NCBI GenBank assembly: GCA_002716165.1
Contig: PAZT01000045.1
Location: 1-16,191 of the forward strand
DNA from: Deltaproteobacteria bacterium
Lineage (GTDB): Bacteria; SAR324; NAC60-12
Direction of reading: 5' to 3'
DNA: 16,191 bases
Both the position numbers and the translations under genes were made by a program. Numbering within the stretch: position 1 is the stretch's first letter; every line of letters starts with the position of its first letter. This document shows, piece after piece, positions 7,177 to 14,394 of the stretch. The notes below the pieces were generated by a model. The model was not told the origin of the DNA. It searched no databases and was given only the letters and a program-made list of their open reading frames with translations.

Positions 7177-7942
7177 TGCAAAGCATTTAAATTCTGGGTT
7201 CTCTATTTTGGAATTATTAATTTCAGTGACCTTACTTGGTATCGTTATGTCAGTAATTTATGCGGCATTTTTTCAAATTTCAAATTCCTCACTAAAAGTT
7301 CAATCTACACTTGATGCTCGTCAAGAATTAAGGCTTCTGATGAAAATTGTACTCGATGACCTTCAGAAAGTAAGATATTTAAAACACTTTGCTGATTCGT
7401 ACCAAAGTGAAAATAACCAAAAAGAAACTGGATTGATATCTCAACGTGTTTTAGGTCCTAAAAACTTTGATACAGGACAAATTGAAGAAGTAACAAGAAT
7501 AGATTTTCATACAGCGATCAAGTCTCGCTTCTTTCCTGAGGAGAATTATCGTGACCCAGAAATACATGAAGTTGGTTATTCATTGCAAGAAAATCTTGAA
7601 ACAAAATCTTGGGAGTTTATTCGCAGGGAAGATTTTTATATTGACACAAATATTATGGAAGGTGGTAAATATAATATTTTATCTGAAAATGTAAATAAGT
7701 TCGAAGTAGAATTTTTGGAAAGTGAAACAGCTCTTGCAGAAGGAGGTTTTAGAGAGAAATGGACAAAAGTTTGGGATTCTGATGAAAGATTTTGTGCTGA
7801 TTTAAAAGTTAAAGAAAATTTTTGTCTTCCCAGGGCTATAAGATTAACCATTTCAATTAAGGTTAATATAGAAAAGATAATTTCTGATACTCAGGTCATT
7901 AATCTTTGCGTGCCACCCTGTAATAAGGAATTATTCGATTAA
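7160..7942 (+). CDS. gspJ: Type II secretion minor pseudopilin GspJ-like
   Basis: The protein has prepilin signal NSG|FSILELLISVTLLG with Glu18 at +5, then GspJ-like sequence: SSLKVQSTLDARQELRLLMK and a long beta-rich domain ending in charged residues. GspJ is a minor pseudopilin of the secretion tip complex. The frame is open from ATG 7121, but a start at 7160 gives a normal 13-residue leader (260 aa product). The upstream ATGs at 7121, 7145 and 7148 would put a hydrophobic stretch before the leader; GAGGGGG at 7123-7129 could serve 7145. The gene overlaps gspI by 17 nt and is the last of the operon. No gspK follows; the next gene is on the other strand after 25 nt. Confidence 0.85.
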   Translation: MSNLNNAKHLNSGFSILELLISVTLLGIVMSVIYAAFFQISNSSLKVQSTLDARQELRLLMKIVLDDLQKVRYLKHFADSYQSENNQKETGLISQRVLGPKNFDTGQIEEVTRIDFHTAIKSRFFPEENYRDPEIHEVGYSLQENLETKSWEFIRREDFYIDTNIMEGGKYNILSENVNKFEVEFLESETALAEGGFREKWTKVWDSDERFCADLKVKENFCLPRAIRLTISIKVNIEKIISDTQVINLCVPPCNKELFD

Positions 7943-7967
7943 CTTCAAGATATATCAATTTAATCAA

Positions 7968-8585
7968 TTATTCATTTTTAAGCCAGTCTACAGGTCCCTT
8001 CCCGTGCCTTATTATTTCAGGATCTCCTTGACTGAAATCAATTATAGTTGAATGCTCCGCGAAAATAATTCCCCCGTCTACTATGAGATCTACCTGTTTT
8101 TTATATTTTTCATGCAATTTGTGAGGATCATCATATAGCTCTTTTTCTGACATTCTCAAACTGCTGCTTAGAATAGGATGCCCAAGAGCGGCGACAATTT
8201 CATTTGCTATTGGATGGTCAGGCCATCGCATACCAACGGTACTTCTTGGCGTAAGCATCATTTTTGGTACAATCTTGGATGCTTTAAAAACAAATGTGTA
8301 TGGTCCTGGTAATTTACGTCTGAGCAGTTTAAAAATATTCGTCTTAATTCCTTGAGAATATTCCTGAACTTCTGTCTGATTTGCACAAATAAAGGTAAAG
8401 GGTTTTTTCTGATTTACTTTTTTAATTATGTGTAGTCTTTTCATAGCTTTTTTACTGAAAATGCTGCATCCAAGACCATAGACTGTGTCGGTGGGGTATA
8501 TAATAATTCCATCGTTTTTCAAAACATCAACGACCTGCTTAACACGAAGTGGATTTGGATTTATTGGATTAATGCTAAGTAACAT
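7968..8585 (-). CDS. yciO: YciO/Sua5/YrdC-family protein
   Basis: This belongs to the YrdC-like superfamily, whose TsaC/Sua5 members make threonylcarbamoyl-AMP for t6A37 in tRNA. Visible motifs are YPTDTVYGLGC (30-40), KKPFTFICAN (60-69), LPGPYTFV (92-99), GMRWPDHPIA (118-127) and STIIDF (179-184). The length of 205 aa and the order match E. coli YciO. The SxN motif of TsaC/Sua5 is replaced by SSSL at 140-143, as in YciO. It is therefore more likely the YciO paralogue than the main t6A enzyme, and its physiological role is uncertain. It ends 25 nt from the end of gspJ on the opposite strand. The start at 8585 has no clear Shine-Dalgarno. Confidence 0.9.
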   Translation of the reverse strand: MLLSINPINPNPLRVKQVVDVLKNDGIIIYPTDTVYGLGCSIFSKKAMKRLHIIKKVNQKKPFTFICANQTEVQEYSQGIKTNIFKLLRRKLPGPYTFVFKASKIVPKMMLTPRSTVGMRWPDHPIANEIVAALGHPILSSSLRMSEKELYDDPHKLHEKYKKQVDLIVDGGIIFAEHSTIIDFSQGDPEIIRHGKGPVDWLKNE

Positions 8586-8811
8586 TAATAGAATTTAAGA
8601 ATTAATAAATTGTTCATTCATTCCACCCCTAATGTTTAATCAAATCAATTTAAATCCAAATTTAACCTTTGAGTCCAGTCTTGTCAATAATTCTTGGGAA
8701 TATAAGATAAGATTCAAATCAGTAAGAAAATAGTTTTTTTAAAATACAACTATTTATATTTTTTTCTTTTTTTAAAGATTTTCTAAATATACCTTAGATT
8801 CTTGAGTTTTT

Positions 8812-10065
8812 TTAACTTCCTAAACTACCCAATGATAAAGGATAGTTGATGAATAATGTTGGAGCAATACCATCATCTCCTTTTGCAAGATCTAAGCGGT
8901 AAATCAAACCTGATATAATTGCTCGAAAGCCTAATCCATAGGAGCTTCTCAAATTTTTATGTAATTGAGATATGTTATCAGATACGTTGCCTAATTCATA
9001 AAAGAAAGAGGCTTGAAGAACAGTTCTTACTCCAGCAATAAAAATCCAGTTTATAGGCGTTTGTTTTTCTGAGAAATTATGACGATACTCTAAAACATAG
9101 TTTAAACTATTTCCTGCGAAGAATCTTCCCTGACTATATGCGCGCATACGATTTATTCCTCCCAGAGCGGAAGCCTTGCCGTAGATGTTCCTCTCCAACC
9201 AATAATTAGTTCTCATTTTTTGGACATCCCTGCAGGCATCTGCTTTCATTTCGAGATCGCATTCTAGGCCTAATTTGTTACTTAATTCATCTTCATCAGT
9301 CAATCCTCTTTCTGAAATGTAAGACCGTGACTGAAAAGCGTTGATCAAAAGTGTGTCCGACCCTAAAAATGGGATGTAAGTTGTCAAATTTATAGAATTA
9401 ACTTTATAGTCACTTAGTACATTGAGGCCGTAATTAGTTGCATTATGTAAAAGCTCAAATCGAATTCCCTCACGGGGCTCTAAATGATTGTCAGTCAAAT
9501 CGATCTGAGTACCAATTGTATGGTCTATCCAGGTTCTGGAAGTAGATTTTATATTTGAAAACTGATTCTTCTTGTTATCAAATATTTTTGAAATATTTGC
9601 TTTTCCTGAGGAATAACCAAATTGTAGTTCAAGATGTTGGTTATAAAACTGAGATTGCAGGTTAATTGTCGAATTGTTCGAATTTTCAAAGGTCTGATAA
9701 TAATTGTTCTTACCCGAATATATTCCCCTTTCATAGTTTAATAAGCTGATATCCCAATTATAATGTAAAACCCTGATGAACAATTTGTCATCGATAATTG
9801 GAAATTTTTGTATTTGAACAACTGTTGCTTCAATATCTCCTTTTACCAGGGTTTTGATTAGCACAAGGTCTGTGCTTTTGTAGAAATTTGAGATCAATCC
9901 TGCAATGGGGACAGCACATCCTACTCCTTCTACACAACCAGGAAGTGGCGAAACCATCCATCCAAGCTCTTTATCTGCTTCTCGTACAGTTCTCTCAGGA
10001 GGGAAGTCGTAAGAAAAAGCGATTGTGGGCAGTAGCAAAAACAAAAATAGCCATAATTTGATCAT
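8812..10065 (-). CDS. Outer-membrane beta-barrel protein, Omp85/surface-antigen-like without POTRA
   Basis: The 417-aa protein has a cleavable signal peptide (hydrophobic 4-16, likely cut AFS|YDF after residue 18). The rest is beta-rich with alternating aromatic residues. Two Omp85-like marks are visible. DNHLEPREGIRFEL (192-205) resembles the D-x-P-x-G turn of the D15 barrel. RMRAYSQGRFFAGN (306-319) occupies the place of the VRGY-type motif of loop L6. The C-terminal strands (LGFRAIISGLIYRLDLAKG) are like those that close BamA-type barrels, but the chain ends in GSLGS and not in an aromatic residue. There are no N-terminal POTRA repeats; only about 170 residues of other sequence precede the barrel motif. 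Two Cys pairs (44/50 and 269/278) could form disulfides. It could be an Omp85-fold protein such as a lipase/transport barrel or another surface antigen. It stands 106 nt from the CNNM gene on the same strand. Confidence 0.75.
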   Translation of the reverse strand: MIKLWLFLFLLLPTIAFSYDFPPERTVREADKELGWMVSPLPGCVEGVGCAVPIAGLISNFYKSTDLVLIKTLVKGDIEATVVQIQKFPIIDDKLFIRVLHYNWDISLLNYERGIYSGKNNYYQTFENSNNSTINLQSQFYNQHLELQFGYSSGKANISKIFDNKKNQFSNIKSTSRTWIDHTIGTQIDLTDNHLEPREGIRFELLHNATNYGLNVLSDYKVNSINLTTYIPFLGSDTLLINAFQSRSYISERGLTDEDELSNKLGLECDLEMKADACRDVQKMRTNYWLERNIYGKASALGGINRMRAYSQGRFFAGNSLNYVLEYRHNFSEKQTPINWIFIAGVRTVLQASFFYELGNVSDNISQLHKNLRSSYGLGFRAIISGLIYRLDLAKGDDGIAPTLFINYPLSLGSLGS

Positions 10066-10171
10066 TCTAAATAAATAATATCTAAATTAGGATTTTTGAA
10101 GTTTTTGAAAATATTGGAAAAAAATAATTTTGATACCATTTATTGTTTTTTTAAATTTTACAAATATTTTC

Positions 10172-11269
10172 CTATTGATTTAATTTGTCTTTTGGGATTA
10201 AAAATTGTGGTCTTCTTCCAGCTATTCCTCTTAAAAGTCTTCCTAAAAGATCTGCGCCTGTAATGATCCTTTTTTCATTGTTCCAGCAAAGAATGAGATC
10301 ATTGTCGATAACATCATCTTCTGAGTGTTCCGGGTGAACTCGCAATTTATTAATAACTTCTCCAAGTGGAGTCTTTGAATCTGAGACCACTATTGGGCGA
10401 TGACAGTAAGAATAGGGTCTGAATGGTTCAACACCAAAAAGTGCATCCCGCAGAAATAAGTCTGCATTAAGCACCAATCTTGGTGTCCCTTCAATCGAAG
10501 TCAAGATTACCCATTTTTTACCAGAATTCTGAACCTGATTTAAAAAAGGGTCTTCAGGACTCCTTTGAAATATAGGAAAGACAGGAAGGTCGAATTCGGT
10601 TTCCAGTGAGATAATGCTTGCTGGATCAACCACTTCTCCTTCTTCTCCAACAGGTAAATCATCAATACTCAAAAAATTTAGAGCTCCTGTACCTTCAATT
10701 TGACTTATGTCTGATTCACGTGATTCCATATGTTTTTGCAGCATTATCCTGAAATCTTCCTCTTTGAAGTACAGGACGCCTTCTTTTCCAAGCCATTTGT
10801 CAAGTAAAATGGCTGAAGGTTTGCTTACAGGATATAGAAAAAATCTGTAAAATCTAATTACTGGTGAAAGAATTATCCCCATCCGAAGCGCATTTCTTGA
10901 GAAATAAGCTTGTGGAAGGATTTCACCAAACAAGGTGATGCATATAGATGAAAGGAAAAAAGCCCAGAGGCCAGCTAGAACTGAATCTGTTAAAAGTGTC
11001 AGCAATACGTTTATACTTACATTTCCCCATAGCAAAGTTGTCAGAAGCAGATTTGCGTCTTTTCTTAGTTCCAGCACCTTTAAAGCTGCTTTATTCCCAG
11101 ATTCTACCTCAATCTCAAGTTTGAGCCTGCTTAATCCAAACAAACCTAGGGTAAGTCCAGAAAAAATTGCTGATTGAGTTAAACAGAAGAAAATGCCAAT
11201 AAAGAGGGCAAGTTCCATGTAATTGTCTATAGTTATTAAATAGGTTTGATTATCAATGGCATTAGCCAA
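10172..11269 (-). CDS. CNNM/CorC-family membrane protein (DUF21 plus CBS-like region)
   Basis: The protein has a DUF21 transmembrane domain (about 18-160) with several hydrophobic helices and the motifs SGLTLGL (37-43), LLTTLLWGNVSINVLL (75-90) and GEILPQ (115-120). These match the CNNM/CorC group, proteins linked to Mg2+ or other divalent cation export. SGLTLGL is the form seen in CNNM-type members. A cytosolic part from about 205 to 350 is long enough for a paired CBS domain, but the motifs are poorly conserved. The chain stops at 365 aa, so the C-terminal CorC_HlyC domain found in many bacterial relatives is missing. The start is a TTG at 11269; an in-frame ATG at 11218 lies just before the first membrane helix and is a credible alternative. 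It is divergent from pal across a 348-nt spacer. Confidence 0.88.
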   Translation of the reverse strand: MANAIDNQTYLITIDNYMELALFIGIFFCLTQSAIFSGLTLGLFGLSRLKLEIEVESGNKAALKVLELRKDANLLLTTLLWGNVSINVLLTLLTDSVLAGLWAFFLSSICITLFGEILPQAYFSRNALRMGIILSPVIRFYRFFLYPVSKPSAILLDKWLGKEGVLYFKEEDFRIMLQKHMESRESDISQIEGTGALNFLSIDDLPVGEEGEVVDPASIISLETEFDLPVFPIFQRSPEDPFLNQVQNSGKKWVILTSIEGTPRLVLNADLFLRDALFGVEPFRPYSYCHRPIVVSDSKTPLGEVINKLRVHPEHSEDDVIDNDLILCWNNEKRIITGADLLGRLLRGIAGRRPQFLIPKDKLNQ

Positions 11270-11617
11270 AATTTTGCTTACTCTAACAGTTCTTTTAAAG
11301 TTCTCAAGATTATTTCAAAAATATACAATGTTTTACAAAATAATTGTGGACGGTTAAATATATTTGATTGAGTAAAAATATTATTCTAATTTATGAATTT
11401 TTGCGTCAACATAAAAAAAAAAAAAAGAATTGTTTATTATGTATTACCCATATAGACTGTTTCGGTGAAATATTCTATTATTTACCAGTTATGTAATTAG
11501 GCACTCGATTTGCACAATTAAGTAATTATAGTTCAAAATTTAAAATTTTTTTTAATTTCTCACAACTTTATACTGAGAAATTCTTGTCTATAAAATATAC
11601 AAATTGGATGAGGTGAC
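11270..11617 (+). other. Divergent intergenic region between the CNNM gene and pal
   Basis: This 348-nt stretch holds no gene. It is very AT-rich and includes a run of 14 A at 11413-11426 and a GAGGTG Shine-Dalgarno at 11610-11615 serving pal. It must contain the promoters for both divergent genes, but no convincing -35/-10 pair could be singled out against the AT background. TATAAA/TAAAAT at about 11589-11596 is a possible -10 for pal. No inverted repeat or terminator of note was found. Confidence 0.5.
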
Positions 11618-12472
11618 ATGATGAAGAAATTATATTTTCTGATAATTTTAGCCAGTATGACTTTTCTTTTAGTAAGCTGTGCTGACAAACAAGTAGAAGA
11701 GCCAGATACTCCAGAACCACCTCCATGTGTTGGAGATGAGTGTGACGCACCACCAGCACCACCAGCACCACCACCTCCTTGTGATCAAGATCCTAACAGA
11801 GATGAAAGGGAAGAATGTAAGGAAGACGAGGAGGAAGAGAAACCTGATCCACCAGATGATCCACCACCGACAGATCCACCAGATGAACCACCACCACCAC
11901 CAGATCCACCAAAAGGTGATGGACTAGCATTTGTTAATAGGACTGAAGCTCAGCCTGTAGAAGAACCGCCTAAAAGCCCTCCCACGGAACCAGCATTTGT
12001 GAAGAGGACTGAAGCTCAAGCTATAGAGCAGGAAAAAGAAGAGGAGCTAATCGTTGAAGAAAAAGATGCGGATGAAAGTGTTCAACCACCTAAAGCTGAA
12101 GAAATAATGATTTTGCCTCCTGAAGAAGCAGATACTGCATTCAGTGAAATGGGGATGATTTACTTTGCATATGACAAAAGTGAAATTTCTTCTGAATTTG
12201 AAGAAGTTATTCAGAAAAATTATGAATGGATCTTTCAAAATCCGGATGCCCAAGTTCAACTCGAAGGACACTGTGATGAAAGAGGTACAAATGAATACAA
12301 TCTTGCTTTAGGTGAACGTAGAGCTAAAGCAGTCTTTGACTACCTTGTGAGCCTTGGGGCAAATCCTTCACAGTTTACAATAGTTAGTTTTGGCGAAGAA
12401 CGTCCAGTTGCTTATGGTAGTACTGAATCTTCTTGGCGTCAAAACCGTAGAGTAGAGTTTACCCGTTTGTAA
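11618..12472 (+). CDS. pal: Peptidoglycan-associated lipoprotein Pal with long acidic/proline linker
   Basis: Pal anchors the outer membrane to peptidoglycan and is a partner of the Tol complex during constriction. Residues 1-20 are a signal peptide with lipobox LVSC and lipidated Cys21. The C-terminal OmpA-like domain (about 175-284) reads IYFAYDKSEI, LEGHCDERGTNEYNLALGER and WRQNRRVEFTRL, with the Asp and Arg of the peptidoglycan site. Between them lies an unusually long linker (22-170) rich in Pro, Asp and Glu, with four extra Cys at 37, 42, 55 and 67 and a duplicated AFV-x-RTEAQ motif. Usual Pal is near 170 aa; this one is 284. The ATG at 11618 is followed by another at 11621, which has better spacing to GAGGTG (11610-11615). 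The gene leads tolQ and tolR, 43 nt apart, an order unlike the common tolQRAB-pal. Confidence 0.94.
   Translation: MMKKLYFLIILASMTFLLVSCADKQVEEPDTPEPPPCVGDECDAPPAPPAPPPPCDQDPNRDEREECKEDEEEEKPDPPDDPPPTDPPDEPPPPPDPPKGDGLAFVNRTEAQPVEEPPKSPPTEPAFVKRTEAQAIEQEKEEELIVEEKDADESVQPPKAEEIMILPPEEADTAFSEMGMIYFAYDKSEISSEFEEVIQKNYEWIFQNPDAQVQLEGHCDERGTNEYNLALGERRAKAVFDYLVSLGANPSQFTIVSFGEERPVAYGSTESSWRQNRRVEFTRL
11926..12019 (+). repeat. Direct repeat pair inside the pal linker
   Basis: Two 28-nt copies, at 11926-11953 and 11992-12019, are 66 nt apart from start to start, exactly 22 codons. They differ at four or so positions and encode AFVNRTEAQ and AFVKRTEAQ. The in-frame spacing suggests an internal duplication of a 22-residue unit. 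Simple CCA-rich Pro tracts lie just upstream (11749-11777 and 11849-11910). Confidence 0.8.
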
Positions 12473-12515
12473 ATATCTTGGATATTCATCAGCAACTTTG
12501 AAAACGCCTTGACTC

Positions 12516-13244
12516 ATGGTAACCGATTGGCTAGGCGAAACGAGCATAGTCGGACTGGTACTGGGCGGAAGTTTAATAGCGAAGCTGGTGCTGTTCATTT
12601 TGGCTGTAATGTCGGCCCTTTCATGGGCCGTCATTATTATTAAGGCTCTGCAGTATTTAAGTATACGTAAACAGGATAATAGATTTTACCGGGCCTACCT
12701 CAACGAGTCTAATCTCAATCAAATAAAAAATATTTCAACTGAATATCCTTATTCTGCTTTTTCATTTATGTTCAATACGACTTATAAGGAAGCAGCAAAA
12801 ATGATTCAGCGGATCCAGCGATCTTCTCCTGATATTTCTGAAAGTAACTCAATGCTTCCTCATCTCAGCAATCAGTTGCAGAGAGTTATAGAACAGGCTA
12901 TCAATGAAAGATACTCCTTAATTGAGAATAGATTGAATATTCTTGCAACTATATCAAGTGCCGCACCATTTGTAGGGCTCTTTGGAACAGTCCTTGGAAT
13001 TATCAACTCCTTTCAGAGCATAGGAACTACTGGTGTTACTAGTTTAGCTGCGGTTGCTCCAGGTATTTCTGAGGCATTGGTTGCAACTGCTGCTGGCTTG
13101 TTGGCGGCAATACCCGCACTAATGGGATACAATTATTTTAGAAATCAGGCTCGCGTCTTAACTAATACTATGCGTAATTATGGCATGGAACTTACTAATC
13201 GATTTGAATGGATTGTACATGGGAGGCTCCTGGGAAGAGAATGA
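12516..13244 (+). CDS. tolQ: TolQ/ExbB-family proton channel subunit
   Basis: TolQ forms, with TolR, the proton-driven motor of the Tol-Pal system in the inner membrane. Three transmembrane helices fit the family: about 17-45, 142-166 and 186-208. The core motif APFVGLFGTVLGI is at 150-162, with the long cytoplasmic loop between the first and second helices. Length 242 aa is close to the usual 230. The ATG at 12516 lacks a clear Shine-Dalgarno and lies 43 nt after pal, so it may depend on pal transcription. Its 3' end overlaps tolR by 26 nt if TolR starts at 13219. ExbB is the alternative name, but the neighbouring pal favours TolQ. An inverted repeat CGGCCC-N6-GGGCCG falls at 12613-12630 within the gene. 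Confidence 0.93.
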   Translation: MVTDWLGETSIVGLVLGGSLIAKLVLFILAVMSALSWAVIIIKALQYLSIRKQDNRFYRAYLNESNLNQIKNISTEYPYSAFSFMFNTTYKEAAKMIQRIQRSSPDISESNSMLPHLSNQLQRVIEQAINERYSLIENRLNILATISSAAPFVGLFGTVLGIINSFQSIGTTGVTSLAAVAPGISEALVATAAGLLAAIPALMGYNYFRNQARVLTNTMRNYGMELTNRFEWIVHGRLLGRE

Positions 13245-13653
13245 ACCTTTGAGTGATATCAATGTTACGCCTTTTGTAGACGTTCTGTTGGTACTATTAA
13301 TTATATTCATGGTTACTGCTCCAATTGTCAACCATGTTATCCAAGTGGACCTTCCACAGGACAGTTACAACAAGGACGTAATGAAGCCTCTTAAGGAGCC
13401 TCTAAAATTAGTGATAGACAAATTTGGAATATTATATATTGGAAAGACGCGTATTGGAGATAGTGTCCAAGAAGAGAATCAAACTGTTTTGAAGGATAAA
13501 ATAACACAATGGATCAGAGGAAAGAAGCAGCCTTGGTTAGTTGATGTGGAAGCAGATGAAAAAGTTGATTACGGATATATTGTTCCGGTAATAGCAAGGC
13601 TCAAAGAGCTGGATGTCAGCATGAACCTAGTTATTCTTCCAAAACACAAATAA
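13219..13653 (+). CDS. tolR: TolR/ExbD-family motor subunit
   Basis: TolR/ExbD has one transmembrane helix and a periplasmic domain that responds to the proton flux through TolQ. The N-terminal sequence LSDINVTPFVDVLLVLLIIFMV shows the helix at about 18-36. The conserved proton-carrying Asp falls at residue 21 of the product from ATG 13219. The periplasmic domain has the typical IDKFGILYIGK and KVDYGYIVPVIARLKEL segments and ends in ILPKHK. Length is 144 aa from this start. The frame is open upstream to 13180, but that would bury the start deep in tolQ. A TTG at 13249, preceded by GGGAAGAG, is a further alternative and would leave only three residues ahead of INVTPF. The gene converges on tatA, 10 nt away. 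No tolA or tolB follows. Confidence 0.94.
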   Translation: MGGSWEENEPLSDINVTPFVDVLLVLLIIFMVTAPIVNHVIQVDLPQDSYNKDVMKPLKEPLKLVIDKFGILYIGKTRIGDSVQEENQTVLKDKITQWIRGKKQPWLVDVEADEKVDYGYIVPVIARLKELDVSMNLVILPKHK

Positions 13654-13665
13654 ATTTGATTTATT
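13649..13665. terminator. Weak AT-rich hairpin shared by the tolR and tatA stops
   Basis: AATAAAT (13649-13655) and ATTTATT (13659-13665) form a perfect seven-pair stem with a three-base loop. It spans the stop codon of tolR on the plus strand and of tatA on the minus strand. It has no GC pairs and no following U-run, so it is at best a weak bidirectional element and may be chance. Confidence 0.25.
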
Positions 13666-13903
13666 ACCTGTTCTCTTTATTTGCCACAGTGGAATTTTCT
13701 TTGTCAACATTACTATCATCTTTTTCTTCGGAAGTATTCGTATCTATTTTGGCAGGTTCATCTTTATTTTTTTTCGTGGCTTTTTTGAAATTAGTGATCA
13801 TCCCACCAAGCCCCTCACCAATAAGTGGTAAGCGTTTTGCCCCAAATAGAACTACAACTATAGCTAAAACGATTAAAAGTTCCCAAACACCTAAACCAAA
13901 CAT
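13664..13903 (-). CDS. tatA: Twin-arginine translocase subunit TatA
   Basis: TatA oligomerises in the inner membrane to move folded proteins with twin-arginine signals. The 79-aa product has the family pattern FGLGVWELLIVL at its start, a single membrane helix (about 5-21), the hinge motif FGAKRLP (20-26) and an amphipathic helix to about 44 including GLGGMITNFKKA. A charged, Lys/Asp/Glu-rich tail follows. The Shine-Dalgarno GGAG lies eight nt upstream of the ATG. No tatB or tatC is adjacent. It converges on tolR and diverges from the FliN-like gene across 146 nt. Confidence 0.93.
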   Translation of the reverse strand: MFGLGVWELLIVLAIVVVLFGAKRLPLIGEGLGGMITNFKKATKKNKDEPAKIDTNTSEEKDDSNVDKENSTVANKENR

Positions 13904-14049
13904 TTTTAGAGCTCCAACTTATTTAGTAATTTTTAATGTCATTAAACTTTAAAGTACAATCCTATAACAGTCAAACTTAACCGCAGGATAATTACATGAT
14001 TTTTATATCATGTCAACTTCAAAAATTTAGTAGTTTTTAATATTGTTAT

Positions 14050-14346
14050 ATGAGTAACGATTCTTCAGCGGAAAAATCTTTACAACACAAGCTGGATTTT
14101 TTAGCAGACGCGCAACAAGTTTTGCAGGCTGAAATTGCTCGTTCCCAAGTTTCACTATATGATGTTATGCTTTGGAAACAAGGCACAGTTGTGAAATTTG
14201 ATAAAATATTGGGATCAACAATTGATGTTTTAATAGGAGAACGCCTTATTGCAAGGGGAGAAGTAGTTATTGTTAATGACCGCTATGGTGTGAGAATCAA
14301 TGAAATAACTCATCCGGATGAAAAACCTTATAAAGAGTGGAAATAA
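14050..14346 (+). CDS. fliN: Short FliN/SpoA-family C-ring protein
   Basis: The 98-aa product matches the SpoA (surface presentation of antigens) domain of FliN, the flagellar switch C-ring component, and of type III secretion C-ring proteins. Seen are the beginning AEIARSQVSLYDVMLWKQGTVV (about 28-49), KILGSTIDVLIGERLIARGEV (52-72) and the diagnostic VNDRYGVRINEI (75-86). The domain fills nearly the whole protein; the N-terminal extension is only about 20 residues, against 50 or more in many FliN proteins. No flagellar or type III genes lie nearby, so it is either a dispersed motility gene or an orphan C-ring module. It stands divergent from tatA and converges on hemL, and the ATG at 14050 has no strong Shine-Dalgarno. 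Confidence 0.82.
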   Translation: MSNDSSAEKSLQHKLDFLADAQQVLQAEIARSQVSLYDVMLWKQGTVVKFDKILGSTIDVLIGERLIARGEVVIVNDRYGVRINEITHPDEKPYKEWK

Positions 14347-14394
14347 TATATTGCATCTTAAATTTGTTTACTACTCAAATAGATTCAAAAAAAT

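Noticed and set aside
11749..11910. CCA-rich repeats in pal considered as a tandem-repeat or CRISPR-like array
   Set aside because: They are simple Pro codon tracts inside a clear coding frame, without regular repeat-spacer units.
12472..12486. Hairpin AATATC-TTG-GATATT just after the pal stop considered as a terminator
   Set aside because: It has only six AT-rich pairs and no following U-run, and tolQ continues in the same direction 30 nt later.
13656..13952. Plus-strand open frame overlapping tatA
   Set aside because: The minus-strand frame has every TatA hallmark (FG..WELL, FGAKRLP) and a good Shine-Dalgarno. The plus frame is its shadow.
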